From Streptomyces polyasparticus (GTDB lineage: Bacteria; Actinomycetota; Actinomycetes; Streptomycetales; Streptomycetaceae), in assembly GCF_014493765.1 (NCBI RefSeq), contig NZ_JACTVJ010000011.1:186001-250000 (forward strand): DNA of 64,000 bases, written 5' to 3'. The notes beneath the pieces are model-generated. The model did no database searches. It was not told where the DNA came from and saw nothing but the letters and a program-made list of their open reading frames with translations. Both the position numbers and the translations under genes were made by a program. Below, one piece after another: positions 47,128-56,563 of this stretch; within the stretch, counting starts at the first letter, position 1; every line of letters starts with the position of its first letter.

Positions 47128-47915
47128 GCGCCGGCCTGGAGCTCCTCGTCTCCGGCGAGCTCACCGTGCGCGGCCGGATCCGCGAGGCCTCCAACGCGGT
47201 GCTGCTCTGCGATGTCTCGTACGAGGGCGAGACGGCCCGGTGCGTGTACAAGCCCGTGGCGGGGGAGCGCCCGCTGTGGGACTTCCCGGACGGGACGCTC
47301 GCCGAGCGCGAGGTGGCGGCGTACGAGGTGTCCGAGGCGATGGGGTGGGGGCTCGTCCCGCCGACCGTGCTGCGCGAGGGCCCGTACGGCACGGGCATGT
47401 GCCAGCTGTGGATCGACTCGGATGCCGAGCCGCAGGAACTGCTCGCGCTGGTGGACGCGGAGGAGCCCGGTGACGGCTGGAAGGCGGTGGCCTTCGCGGA
47501 GGTCGGCGAGGGTCGGCAGGCGCTGCTCGTCCACGCGGACGACGAGCGCCTGCGCCGGCTCGCCGTCCTGGACGCGGTGATCAACAACGCGGACCGCAAG
47601 GGCGGCCATCTGCTGGCCGCGCCCGGGGGCCGGCTGTACGGGATCGACCACGGGGTCACCTTCAACGCCGAGAACAAGCTCCGCACGCTGCTGTGGGGCT
47701 GGGCGGGCGAGCCCCTGCCGTCCTGGGCCCTGACCACCTTGGCCGACCTCGCGTCCGCGCTTGCCCCCGAGGGCGCATTGGCCGCGCGGCTCGCCGAGCT
47801 CCTGACACCGGCGGAGGTCGATGCGACGCGGGCCCGCGTGCGGGGGCTGCTGCGGGCGGGCGTCCACCCGGTGCCCCAAGGGGACTGGCCGTCGATCCCC
47901 TGGCCGCCGGTGTAG
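47091..47915 (+). CDS. SCO1664-family protein, PI3K/PI4K-like kinase fold
   Basis: 274 residues. CVYKPVAGERPLWDFPDGTL holds a conserved Lys, DAVINNADRKGGHLL resembles a catalytic loop (Asp and Asn), and YGIDHGVTF the metal-binding DxG motif of lipid-kinase-like folds. The substrate is unknown. ATG 47091 with GGAAGGA ahead; it overlaps the DUF3090 gene by 37 bases. By gene order it belongs with mshC and may phosphorylate a protein or small molecule. Confidence 0.85.
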   Translation: MSAPERIPPRGVSAGLELLVSGELTVRGRIREASNAVLLCDVSYEGETARCVYKPVAGERPLWDFPDGTLAEREVAAYEVSEAMGWGLVPPTVLREGPYGTGMCQLWIDSDAEPQELLALVDAEEPGDGWKAVAFAEVGEGRQALLVHADDERLRRLAVLDAVINNADRKGGHLLAAPGGRLYGIDHGVTFNAENKLRTLLWGWAGEPLPSWALTTLADLASALAPEGALAARLAELLTPAEVDATRARVRGLLRAGVHPVPQGDWPSIPWPPV

Positions 47916-47948
47916 CCCGTCCTACGGCGAATTCCCCCACCCTGCCCC

Positions 47949-48129
47949 TTCCCGAAACCTGGGCGCTGCCCCGGACCCCGCATCCGAACTTCGTTCGGAT
48001 CTGCTCAATCGCCGCAGGGGCTGATTCAGCCCGGCCGGCGTTTGAGGACGAGCGCGTTCAGCGCGAAAGGGGGTCTGGGGGCGAAGCCCCCAGTTTCGGG
48101 AAGGGGCGGGGCGGGGAGAAAGCCCGCCG
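47949..48129. repeat. dispersed intergenic structured repeat, composite copy B
   Basis: An outer stem TTCCCGAAAC (47949-47958)/GTTTCGGGAA (48093-48102) encloses hairpins GGGC-GCT-GCCC, ATCCGAAC-TTC-GTTCGGAT (47982-48000), GGGCTG-ATT-CAGCCC (48018-48032) and CTGGGGGC-GAA-GCCCCCAG (48075-48093), followed by the same G-rich tail as copy A. The left part is the inverse of about 85 bases of copy A, so B is a head-to-head composite. The 400-base gap 47916-48315 holds this element and no recognisable gene. Confidence 0.78.
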
Positions 48130-48315
48130 CAGGCGCCACGACCCGCACCCACGACGAGCCGCACCCGAAAGCCGGGCGGGGGCTCCGCCCCCTGCACCCC
48201 CGCAACGCGGGCCCGCACGCGGACGCACACCCGCAAGCCGCCCGCAAGACCGCGGATCCGGTCAAGATCGAGGTCCGGTTCGGACAGGGAACAGTCGTCC
48301 GGTTAGGCTCAGGAC

Positions 48316-49545
48316 ATGCATGCCTGGCCCGCTTCCGAGGTCCCCGCCCTGCCCGGCAAGGGCCGCGACCTCAGGATTCACGACACCGCGACCGGTGGGC
48401 TCATCCCCCTCGACCCCGGTCCCGTCGCCCGTATCTACGTCTGCGGCATCACGCCGTACGACGCGACCCACATGGGTCACGCGGCGACCTACAACGCGTT
48501 CGACCTCGTGCAGCGCGTGTGGCTCGACACCAAGCGGCAGGTTGTCTACGTACAGAACGTGACGGATGTCGACGACCCCCTCCTCGAGCGCGCCCTCCGC
48601 GACGGCGAGGACTGGGTCGGGCTCGCGGAGCGCGAGACGGCGCTGTTCCGCGAGGACATGACCGCGCTCAGGATGCTGCCGCCGAAGCACTACATCGGTG
48701 CGGTCGAGGCCATACCCGGCATCGTGCCGCTCGTGGAGCGCCTGCGGGACATGGGCGCCGCCTATGAGCTCGAAGGCGACATCTACTTCTCCGTCGAGTC
48801 CGACGAGAACTTCGGCAAGGTGTCCGGCCTCGACGCCGCCGCCATGAAGCTGCTCTCGGCCGAGCGCGGCGGCGACCCCGAGCGCCCGGGCAAGAAGAAC
48901 CCGCTCGACCCGATGCTCTGGATGGCCGCCCGCAAGGACGAGCCCAGCTGGGACGGCGCCTCGCTCGGCGCCGGACGCCCCGGCTGGCACATCGAGTGCG
49001 TGGCCATCGCCCTCGACCACCTGGGCATGGGCTTCGACGTGCAGGGCGGCGGGTCCGACCTCGCCTTCCCGCACCACGAGATGGGCGCCTCGCACGCCCA
49101 GGTGCTCACCGGCGAGTTCCCCATGGCCAAGGCGTACGTGCACGCCGGCATGGTCGCGCTCGACGGCGAGAAGATGTCCAAGTCCAAGGGCAATCTGGTC
49201 TTCGTCAGCAAGCTGCGCCGCGACGGAGTGGACCCCGCCGCCATCCGGCTCGCGCTGCTCTCGCACCACTACCGGGCCGACTGGGAGTGGACCGACCAGG
49301 TGCTCGCCGACGCCGAGGCCCGCCTCGGCCGCTGGCGCGCGGCAGTGTCCCGTCCGGACGGACCGGCCGCCGAGGCCCTCGTGGAGGAGATCCGCGAGGC
49401 GCTGTCGAACGACCTCGACGCTCCCGCCGCGCTCGCGGCCGTGGACCGCTGGGCCGAGCTGCAGAGCTCGACGGGCGGTACGGACGAGGGCGCTCCGGGT
49501 CTCGTGTCTCGAGCCGTCGACGCCCTGCTCGGCGTAGCGCTCTAA
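48316..49545 (+). CDS. mshC: cysteine:glucosaminyl-inositol ligase, mycothiol biosynthesis
   Basis: 409 residues, the usual length. A class I Cys-tRNA synthetase relative without the anticodon domain: zinc-binding Cys in [12 protein letters not shown]-type [10 protein letters not shown], substrate loop [16 protein letters not shown], and the KMSKS loop [10 protein letters not shown]. It joins cysteine to GlcN-Ins with ATP in the third step of mycothiol synthesis. Mycothiol is confined to actinobacteria. It follows the DUF3090 cluster and in S. coelicolor lies next to parJ; here 7 kb is inserted between them. Confidence 0.95.
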   Translation: MHAWPASEVPALPGKGRDLRIHDTATGGLIPLDPGPVARIYVCGITPYDATHMGHAATYNAFDLVQRVWLDTKRQVVYVQNVTDVDDPLLERALRDGEDWVGLAERETALFREDMTALRMLPPKHYIGAVEAIPGIVPLVERLRDMGAAYELEGDIYFSVESDENFGKVSGLDAAAMKLLSAERGGDPERPGKKNPLDPMLWMAARKDEPSWDGASLGAGRPGWHIECVAIALDHLGMGFDVQGGGSDLAFPHHEMGASHAQVLTGEFPMAKAYVHAGMVALDGEKMSKSKGNLVFVSKLRRDGVDPAAIRLALLSHHYRADWEWTDQVLADAEARLGRWRAAVSRPDGPAAEALVEEIREALSNDLDAPAALAAVDRWAELQSSTGGTDEGAPGLVSRAVDALLGVAL

Positions 49546-49561
49546 ACAGCACCGCACGCAG

Positions 49562-49598
49562 GAGGGCCGCTTCGGAAAGTCCAGAAGTGGCCCTCTTT
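49562..49598 (+). terminator. mshC terminator with T-run
   Basis: GAGGGCCGCTTC (49562-49573) pairs with 49584-49595 (one G-T), followed by TTT. Confidence 0.8.
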
Positions 49599-49639
49599 CG
49601 TCCATGGTGGCGCCTGTGCACAGCTGCTACACACGCGCC

Positions 49640-52600
49640 ATGAGACCTCCAAAGTGGTTCAGGGCAACGGCAGTTGCCGCCCTGTTGGGGCTTTTCGCAG
49701 TGCTCGCCGGACCCGGCGGCGCGCAGGCCGAACCCGCCGACACGACCGTCGGCGACCTCACCGGCTTCGCCGCCGACGGGTCCGTCTACCGCCTGACCGC
49801 CGGAGCCGCCGAGGCGCGCGTCTCCTTCGTGACAGCCGGCACCTTCCGTATCGAACTCGCACCGGACGGCACGTTCACGGACCCCACCGGCACGGACATC
49901 GTCCTGCCGCAGGGCACCCCGCCCGCCACGAAGTGGAGCGACAAGGGCGACCGCTACGAGCTCTCCACGTCCCAAGTCACCCTGCGCGCCTACAAGAAGC
50001 CGCTGCGCTTCGCCCTGCACCGGGCCGACGGCAGCCAGGTCTGGGCGGAGACCAAGGGCCTCACCTGGAACGGCGAGCGCACCACGCAGAGCCTCGCGCG
50101 CGGCGCCGACGAGCAGTACTACGGCGCCGGCATGCAGAACGGCCGCGGCAACACCTCGCACCGCGGCAAGACCGTCGAGGTCGGCGTCGACTACGACTGG
50201 GACGACGGGGGACACCCCAACTCCGTCCCGTTCTACCTGTCTTCGCAGGGATACGGCGTCTACCGGAACACCTACGCGCCCAACACGTACGCGTTCAACG
50301 ACCCGGTGACGGCCTCCGCGAAGGAACAGCGCTTCGACGCCTATTACTTCACCGGCGACGGCGAGGACCGTGCGAAGGACGTCATCGGCGCCTACACGCG
50401 GCTGACCGGCAAGCCGTTCCTGCCGCCGGTCTACGGTCTGGAGATCGGCGACGCCGACTGCTATCTGCACAACGCCAACCGCGGTGAACGGCACACCCTC
50501 GACGCCCTGAAGGTGGCCGATCTCTACCTCGAGCACGACATGCCCAACGGCTGGATGCTCGTCAACGACGGCTACGGCTGCGGCTACGAGGACCTCGCCG
50601 AGACGGCCAAGGGCCTGCAGGACCGCAAGATGCAGCTCGGTCTGTGGACCGAGGACGGCATCGACAAGCTCGCCGACCAGGTCAAGGCCGGACAGCGGGT
50701 GGCCAAGCTGGACGTGGCCTGGGTGGGCTCGGGCTACAAGTTCGCGCTCGACGGCTGCAAGGACGCGTATCGGGGCATCGAGGAGAACAGCGACGCCCGC
50801 GGCTTCACCTGGGCGCCCGAGAGCTGGGCGGGCGCGCAGCGCTGCGGTGTGCAGTGGTCCGGGGACCAGTCGGGCAGCTGGGAGAACATCCGCTTCCAGA
50901 TCCCGACGTATGCCGGTGCCACCATGTCGGGCCTCGCGTACACCACCGGGGACGTGGACGGGATCTTCGGCGGCAGCCCCAAGACGTACACGCGTGATCT
51001 GCAGTGGAAGGCCTTCCTGCCGGCCCTGATGTCGATGGACGGCTGGGCGGCGAGCGACAAGCAGCCCTTCCGGTACGGGGAGCCGTACACCTCGATCAAC
51101 CGCAAGTACCTCAAGCTCAAGGAGTCCTTGCTGCCCTACATGTACTCGTACGCGCACGAGGCCACGAAGACCGGTGTGGGACCGGTGCGGCCGCTCGCCC
51201 TGGAATACCCCGGGGATCCGAAGGCCGGGACGGACGCCGCCAAGTACGAGTTCCTGACCGGCGAGGACTTCCTCGTCGCGCCCGTGTACAAGGACACCAC
51301 CGTGCGGGACGGCATCTACCTGCCGAAGGGCACCTGGATCGACTACTGGAGCGGGCGCGTGTACGAGGGCCCGGTCACCGTGGACGGCTACAGCGCGCCG
51401 CTGGACACGCTACCGCTGTTCGTACGGGCGGGCGCCGGCGTGCCGATGTGGCCCGGGATCCGCTCGTACCAGGACCGCACCGCCGATTCGCCGCTCGCCT
51501 GGGACGTCTATCCGCAGGGCAAGTCGTCCTTCACGCTCTACGAGGACGACGGTGTGACGCGCGAACACCGCGCCGGGAAGTACGCCACGCAGCGCGCCGA
51601 TGTGGACGCTCCGACCCGGGGCGCCGGTGAGGTGTCCGTACGGATCGGGGCGAGCGAGGGCGAGTTCGCGGGCAAGCAGAGCAGCCGGCCGTACCGCTTC
51701 ACCGTGCACACCGGGGACGCGCCGAGCCGGGTCGAGCTGGAGGACCGCGGGCTGCCGCGGCTGCAGTCGAAGGCCGCGTTCGACGCGGCGGCCGAGGGCT
51801 GGTGGTACGACCGGGACGACCGCGGTGGCGTGGTCCAGGTCAAGACCGCGAAGCTGCGTACGGACCGGCCCTTCGACCTCGAGCTGATGGACACCAGCGC
51901 GGCCGGCGGTGCCGTGCCCGGTGCTCAGGCCGTCGTATCGGCGCCCGTGGAGCAGGAGTTGGGTGCCGGTGTGGCCGGCAAGGTGTCCGTGGATGTCACG
52001 GCCGGCAGCCGGGACGCGACCGGTGTCCAGGTGGGGATCGAGGCGCCGGCCGGCTGGCAGGTGACCTCCGCGCCGGTGATCGACCGTATTGCCGCCGGTA
52101 CGACGCGGCGGGTGGAGGTGGCCGTCACGCCGGACAAGGACGCACGTCCGGGCGAGGCCTCGCTGACCGCCGCCGCCCGCTACCGGGCCGCCGGCCAGGA
52201 CCGTACCTCTGTGCAGCGGTTCGCGGTGGCGGTGATGCCTCCGCCGCCGACCGCCGACGCCTGGGCGAGCGATCTGCCCTGGCTGAAGTCCACCAACGGT
52301 TGGGGCCCGCCCGAGCGGGACCGCAGCAACGGCGAGTCCGGGGCCGCGGACGGTCATGTGCTGACCCTCGCCGGAACCACGTACGAGAAGGGCATCGGCG
52401 CACATGCCGACTCGGACATCGAGGTCTATCTCGGTGGCCGCTGCTCGAAGCTGACCGCGGATGTCGGGATCGACGACGAGATCAACGGCTATGGCGAGGT
52501 GGCCTTCTCGGTCGAGGCCGACGGCAAGGTCCTGTGGACCTCGCCCAAGGTGACCGGGGCCTCGGCGACCGTGCCGGTGGACGTGGCCCTGGACGGCGCG

Positions 52601-52690
52601 CGCCATGTCCATCTGAAGATCACCGACACCAATGGCTCCAAGAGCGGTGATCACGGGGACTGGGCGGCTGCCAAGTTCCACTGCGCGTAA
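49640..52690 (+). CDS. secreted GH31 glycosidase with NPCBM domain
   Basis: 1016 residues. A signal peptide (AVAALLGLFAVLAGPGGAQA) leads into a GH31 N-terminal sandwich, the catalytic barrel with the nucleophile in KLDVAWVG and the acid/base Asp in WSGDQSGSWENIRF, a proximal C domain, an NPCBM-associated (NEW3-like) domain at about 765-850 and a C-terminal NPCBM galactose-type carbohydrate-binding domain (LPWLKSTNGWGPPERDRSNG, then GIGAHADSDIEVYLGGRC). Alpha-galactosidase or alpha-glucosidase activity is most likely. The ATG at 49640 has no good ribosome site; ATG 49604 is an alternative. Confidence 0.88.
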   Translation: MRPPKWFRATAVAALLGLFAVLAGPGGAQAEPADTTVGDLTGFAADGSVYRLTAGAAEARVSFVTAGTFRIELAPDGTFTDPTGTDIVLPQGTPPATKWSDKGDRYELSTSQVTLRAYKKPLRFALHRADGSQVWAETKGLTWNGERTTQSLARGADEQYYGAGMQNGRGNTSHRGKTVEVGVDYDWDDGGHPNSVPFYLSSQGYGVYRNTYAPNTYAFNDPVTASAKEQRFDAYYFTGDGEDRAKDVIGAYTRLTGKPFLPPVYGLEIGDADCYLHNANRGERHTLDALKVADLYLEHDMPNGWMLVNDGYGCGYEDLAETAKGLQDRKMQLGLWTEDGIDKLADQVKAGQRVAKLDVAWVGSGYKFALDGCKDAYRGIEENSDARGFTWAPESWAGAQRCGVQWSGDQSGSWENIRFQIPTYAGATMSGLAYTTGDVDGIFGGSPKTYTRDLQWKAFLPALMSMDGWAASDKQPFRYGEPYTSINRKYLKLKESLLPYMYSYAHEATKTGVGPVRPLALEYPGDPKAGTDAAKYEFLTGEDFLVAPVYKDTTVRDGIYLPKGTWIDYWSGRVYEGPVTVDGYSAPLDTLPLFVRAGAGVPMWPGIRSYQDRTADSPLAWDVYPQGKSSFTLYEDDGVTREHRAGKYATQRADVDAPTRGAGEVSVRIGASEGEFAGKQSSRPYRFTVHTGDAPSRVELEDRGLPRLQSKAAFDAAAEGWWYDRDDRGGVVQVKTAKLRTDRPFDLELMDTSAAGGAVPGAQAVVSAPVEQELGAGVAGKVSVDVTAGSRDATGVQVGIEAPAGWQVTSAPVIDRIAAGTTRRVEVAVTPDKDARPGEASLTAAARYRAAGQDRTSVQRFAVAVMPPPPTADAWASDLPWLKSTNGWGPPERDRSNGESGAADGHVLTLAGTTYEKGIGAHADSDIEVYLGGRCSKLTADVGIDDEINGYGEVAFSVEADGKVLWTSPKVTGASATVPVDVALDGARHVHLKITDTNGSKSGDHGDWAAAKFHCA

Positions 52691-52702
52691 GGGAACACGG
52701 AC

Positions 52703-52740
52703 AGGTGCGGGGTGGGGGAAGCTCTCCCCACCCCGCACCT
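52703..52740. terminator. 15-bp bidirectional terminator
   Basis: AGGTGCGGGGTGGGG (52703-52717) pairs perfectly with 52726-52740, between GH31 and the converging glutamine-rich gene. Confidence 0.85.
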
Positions 52741-52788
52741 GCTTGCTCGCGCGGAATGCTTGCGGACTGCTTGTGGACTACGTGCGGG

Positions 52789-53415
52789 CTACTTGTTGAC
52801 CACGATCGCCTGGATCTGGTTCGGCTGCTGGCTGTCGAAGAAGCCGAGCACCTGGTGGCCCGCGATGAACGCGCGCTGCACCACGTCCTGGATGATCTGG
52901 TTCGGGTTGTGCAGTTCCCGCCAGACGTTGTCGACCAGGAGGAACAGAATCGGCGGCTGGCCGGGGAGCGCGTCGACGACGTTCCAGTAGCGCGTCGCCA
53001 CACCGCTCTGGATGGCCTCGGCGCCGATCCGGCCGACCTGCCCCATCTGCTGGAGCATCTGCTGGATGTTCGGCTGCTGGCCGAGCTGCTGGAGCTGCTG
53101 CTGCAGCTGCGGCGGCAACTGCTGCTGACCGTACTGCTGGAGCTGCTGCTGTGCCTGCGGGGGCGCGGTGCTCGGGCCCTGCTGGCCTTGCTGGCCCTGC
53201 TGGCCTTGCTGCTGGCCGTACTGCTGCTGCCCGTAGGACTGCTGAGGATCGAACTGCCCCTGCCCGTAGGACTGCTGGGGCTGCTGGCCGTAACCTTGCT
53301 GGCCTTGCTGGCCGAAGCCCTGCTGTCCCTGCTGCTGCGGGAACTGCTGGCCGCCCTGCTGGGGCTGCTGCTGCCCGTACTGGCTCTGCTGACTCATCTG
53401 CGGGGTGGTGCTCAT
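52789..53415 (-). CDS. glutamine-rich low-complexity protein with C-terminal module shared with the adjacent subtilase
   Basis: 208 residues. Residues 7-125 are roughly half Gln with Gly, Tyr and Pro, in degenerate QQSYGQ/QQGYGQ repeats like those of eukaryotic prion-like domains. Residues 141-206 form a folded-looking module: TRYWNVVDALPGQPPILFLL, VWRELHNPN, VVQRAFIAG, IQAIVV. The same pattern ends the subtilase immediately upstream (514-579 there). No signal peptide is seen. ATG 53415 follows a GGAAGG site; the stop of the subtilase is 64 bases away, so they are one operon. I know of no described function; scaffold, substrate or inhibitor of the protease are possible. Confidence 0.83.
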   Translation of the reverse strand: MSTTPQMSQQSQYGQQQPQQGGQQFPQQQGQQGFGQQGQQGYGQQPQQSYGQGQFDPQQSYGQQQYGQQQGQQGQQGQQGPSTAPPQAQQQLQQYGQQQLPPQLQQQLQQLGQQPNIQQMLQQMGQVGRIGAEAIQSGVATRYWNVVDALPGQPPILFLLVDNVWRELHNPNQIIQDVVQRAFIAGHQVLGFFDSQQPNQIQAIVVNK

Positions 53416-53479
53416 GCGGGTGCCACCTTCCCTCGGTGATGGAGTGCTGCGATCGAACGGTGTGGTGGTGCGGTCGGGC

Positions 53480-55222
53480 TCACCCGGTGACGACCAGGCC
53501 CACGATCTCGTCGTCCGCGTACCAGACGCGGATATCGGGCCGGCCCCCGGCGAAGGCGGCGTGCACCGCCTGGCGGACCTCCGGGGCCGGGTGGTTGAGA
53601 TTGCGCCAGGCGCCGGCCACGAAGAGGCGGAGCCGGGGCGGGAGTTCACGGGGATACGGGACCAGCTCGTCCCAGTACCGCTCGGCCTGGCCCGAGCCGA
53701 TGGCCGAAGGCAGCAGCCGGGTCAGCGCGGACTTGATGTCCGGCCGGTTGCCGATGCGCTGCGATGCCGGCCGTCCTGGCGCGTCCTGCTGCGGTGTGCC
53801 CGAGGCGCGGAGCACCTCACGCGCCTGCTGCGGGGACATGGGAGCAGACCCGGAGGCCTTCAGCATGCCCTGCAGCGAGGCGAGCGCTCCGGCCACCACC
53901 GGGGAGGCCGACGAGGTGCCGGAGAACGTGTCCGTGTACCAGGCGATCTCCTCGGCGCCGCCCTGCAGATCGCCGGGCCGGTTCCAGGAGCCTCCGGTCG
54001 TGGTCGTCTCGCGGCCCCAGCCCTGCGCGTCCACGCGCGCACCGTAGTTGGAGAAGGCGAGACGCGAGCGGTCGGGGCCGTGATCGCGGCCGTGGGTGCC
54101 CGGCGGCGGTGCGCCGGCGCCGACCACGATCGCGCCCGAGGGCTGGTTGGACGGATTGAAGGGGTTGCGCCACCACTCGGGGAACTCGTCCGGCCTGCGC
54201 TCGTACACCGCGTTGTCGAGGGACTCGGCCCCATTGCCCGCGGCCTCGACCACGATGACTCCCTTGGCGGTGGCCCAGCGGATCGCCGCGTAGTCGTCGG
54301 GCCACCATTCGAGCGCGATGTAGCCGCGCTGGTCGTCGCGGGTCGCGTAGTCCAACTGCGGTCCCGGACGGTGCAGTTCGATCAGCACGATGTCGCCGGG
54401 TGCGAGCCGCTCGGCAGCCGCGTGGATCGCCGCGGCGGAACCGATGCCTTGGAAGGAAGCGGCCGCGGTCACCGCCTCGGGCACGATGCCGGTGATCCCG
54501 CGCGGCGCACGGTCGCCGCCGAGCACGCCGAGGACCGCGGTCCCGTGATTGCGCCAGGCGACATCCTGTACGGGGGTGCCGACCACGACACCGGCGAGCT
54601 TGGCCGACAGATCCTCGTGACCGAGCTGCCAGGCGCCTTCGACGTCGATGATCGTGACGCCCTCGCCGCTGCCGCCCGGCCGCTGCCAGGCCCAGTACGC
54701 GTCGACGCCCTCGGGCGCCGGGCGCAGATAGCCCTGACGTGAGGTGAAGTCCGGTGTCTCGGGGGCGCCTTCCTTGAGGCGCCTGTTCTCCTCCGTGGGC
54801 CGCGACTGCCCGAGCGTCGCCGGTACGGCGCCCGGCTTCACATAGGCCGTGTCGACCCCGGGCAGCGCGGCCATCCGCGAGCGCAGTTCCTGGGCCCGCT
54901 CCTGGCCGCCGCGCACCCGGTAGAAGAGGGTGAGATCGGGGCCGGGCTCCTGTGTCTGCTGCGGTGGAACGGCGGCCTGGATGCGCTCCTCGTTGCCGAA
55001 CAGCGGCTCGAGGGCGAGCTGTTCATCGCTGAGGAACATGTTGAGCGCGGACACATCGGCGCCGGCCGCCGAGCGCACGGAGTCCCCTTCGGCCCGCAGC
55101 CGGGCCTCCGGCCGTGCGACGACGATCAGTTCCTGTTCGGCGCCTCGATAGGTGAATCCCGCTCCGTCGGGTCCGGGGCCCGCGCTGCCGGGGCCCTGCG
55201 GCGGCTGTACCTGCTCGGTCAT
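53480..55222 (-). CDS. S8 family serine peptidase without signal peptide, C-terminal shared module
   Basis: 580 residues. Residues 25-150 form a pro-region-like part (YRGAEQELIVVARPEARL), the subtilase domain runs about 165-505 with Asp193 (IIDVEGAW), His226 (RNHGTAV), oxyanion Asn330 (EAAGNGAES) and Ser437 (GTSSASP), all intact. Residues 514-579 (ERYWDELVPYPRELPP, AWRNLNHPA, VHAAFAGG, IVGLVV) repeat the C-terminal module of the glutamine-rich partner. No signal peptide, so it is either intracellular or exported by another route. ATG 55222 after GAGGGGAG. Confidence 0.87.
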   Translation of the reverse strand: MTEQVQPPQGPGSAGPGPDGAGFTYRGAEQELIVVARPEARLRAEGDSVRSAAGADVSALNMFLSDEQLALEPLFGNEERIQAAVPPQQTQEPGPDLTLFYRVRGGQERAQELRSRMAALPGVDTAYVKPGAVPATLGQSRPTEENRRLKEGAPETPDFTSRQGYLRPAPEGVDAYWAWQRPGGSGEGVTIIDVEGAWQLGHEDLSAKLAGVVVGTPVQDVAWRNHGTAVLGVLGGDRAPRGITGIVPEAVTAAASFQGIGSAAAIHAAAERLAPGDIVLIELHRPGPQLDYATRDDQRGYIALEWWPDDYAAIRWATAKGVIVVEAAGNGAESLDNAVYERRPDEFPEWWRNPFNPSNQPSGAIVVGAGAPPPGTHGRDHGPDRSRLAFSNYGARVDAQGWGRETTTTGGSWNRPGDLQGGAEEIAWYTDTFSGTSSASPVVAGALASLQGMLKASGSAPMSPQQAREVLRASGTPQQDAPGRPASQRIGNRPDIKSALTRLLPSAIGSGQAERYWDELVPYPRELPPRLRLFVAGAWRNLNHPAPEVRQAVHAAFAGGRPDIRVWYADDEIVGLVVTG

Positions 55223-55496
55223 CGCTGTGCGCTCCCCTCGGACGTGTGGTGCCGTCGTACGTCGGGTGCTGCTCCGCGGTTCTCCGGGGCCCACCCTGCT
55301 ACCGGACCGTGGATCCGTCCACCCCCCTTCGCCCCAACGGAGTTTGAAATCAAGTTGAATGGGGAACCCCCTGCAATTCGGCTTGAATCAGATGTCACGG
55401 CCCAATTCGGCCAAACCCTGCGGTGGCGAGCGTCATGTGATGGGGTATGAGCGACTGTTGACCCTTTCTGGCGACTTCAGCACGAGGGGATGAGCA

Positions 55497-56483
55497 ATGG
55501 CATTCAGCAACAGACCGGACCGTCCGTTAGCACGTCGCGGACTGCTCGGCGCGGGTGCGGCGATCGGCGGCGCGGCACTCCTCGGAGGTCTCGGCCCCGC
55601 GGCGCAGGCGGCCGAAACCCGCACCAAGCCTTCGTGGCCTCGGCAGTTCCCGCTGCCGAACGGCTGGCGGCCCGAGGGCATCACCATCGGCAACAGCCCG
55701 TACGCCTATTTCGGCTCCATCGCGAACGGCGGGGTGTACCGGGCGAGTCTGGCCACCGGCAAGGGCTCCGTGGTCGTGCCGGGCCTGGGCGCCGCCCACC
55801 CCACGATCGGACTCAAGCTCCTCGACAGCGGCAAGCTGCTGCTGTGCGGCGGACCCAGCCGTGAGCTGCGGATCGCCGATCCGCGTACGGGAGCGACCGC
55901 CGTGCTCGCGACGGTCGGCTCCGAGGGCACCTTTGTCAACGACGTGATCCCCGGGCCGGGAGCCGCCTGGTTCACCGACTCCTTCAAGCCACAGCTCTAC
56001 CGGCTCGCCCTCGACCGGCATCAGCGGCCCGGCGCGGTGACCACGGTGGCGCTGTCCGGCGACTGGGTGCAGGGCCCTGACTTCACCGCGAACGGCATCG
56101 AGCGCACACCGGACGGGCGCGGCCTGCTCGTCGTCAACTCCTTCGCGGACGGCGGCTCGCTGATGCGGGTCGACCCGCGTACGGGCGTGGCGGACGCGGT
56201 GGATCTGGGCGGCGCGAAGATCCCCAACGGGGACGGCCTGCTGCTGCTCGGCCGCACCCTCTATGTCGTACAGCAGCGGCAGAACGCGATCGATGTGTTC
56301 GGCCTGAACAAGGCAGGTACACAAGGTCGGTTGATCACCCGGATCACCGACCCGGGACGGTTCCGGATCCCCACGACCGCCGCGGCCTGGGGCGACCGGA
56401 TCTATCTGCCGAACGCCCGCTTCGACGTGGCGCAGCCAGGACCGGACACGACGTACGACGCGGTGGCCGTCGACCAGGTCTGA
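55497..56483 (+). CDS. exported SMP-30/NHL-like beta-propeller protein with TTA codon
   Basis: 328 residues. An N-terminal twin-arginine signal (LARRGLLGAGAAIGGAALLG) ending in AQAAET, then a six-bladed propeller-like repeat (GIERTPDGRGLLVVNSFADG, DLGGAKIPNGDGLLLLGRTL) as in SMP-30/gluconolactonase or superoxide dismutase-like Streptomyces proteins. Codon 11 is TTA (55527-55529), so expression likely depends on bldA. Start ATG 55497; a run of AT-rich bases upstream may hold the promoter. It is divergent from the subtilase pair. Confidence 0.8.
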   Translation: MAFSNRPDRPLARRGLLGAGAAIGGAALLGGLGPAAQAAETRTKPSWPRQFPLPNGWRPEGITIGNSPYAYFGSIANGGVYRASLATGKGSVVVPGLGAAHPTIGLKLLDSGKLLLCGGPSRELRIADPRTGATAVLATVGSEGTFVNDVIPGPGAAWFTDSFKPQLYRLALDRHQRPGAVTTVALSGDWVQGPDFTANGIERTPDGRGLLVVNSFADGGSLMRVDPRTGVADAVDLGGAKIPNGDGLLLLGRTLYVVQQRQNAIDVFGLNKAGTQGRLITRITDPGRFRIPTTAAAWGDRIYLPNARFDVAQPGPDTTYDAVAVDQV

Positions 56484-56504
56484 CGAGCCGCCGCCGGCGC
56501 AACA

Positions 56505-56539
56505 GGACGGGGCGGCACCCACCAGGTGCCGCCCCGTCC
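56505..56539. terminator. 15-bp bidirectional terminator
   Basis: GGACGGGGCGGCACC (56505-56519) pairs perfectly with 56525-56539 between the propeller gene and the converging parJ. Confidence 0.85.
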
Positions 56540-56563
56540 GTCCGTTCCTCGGTCCGACCGCGC

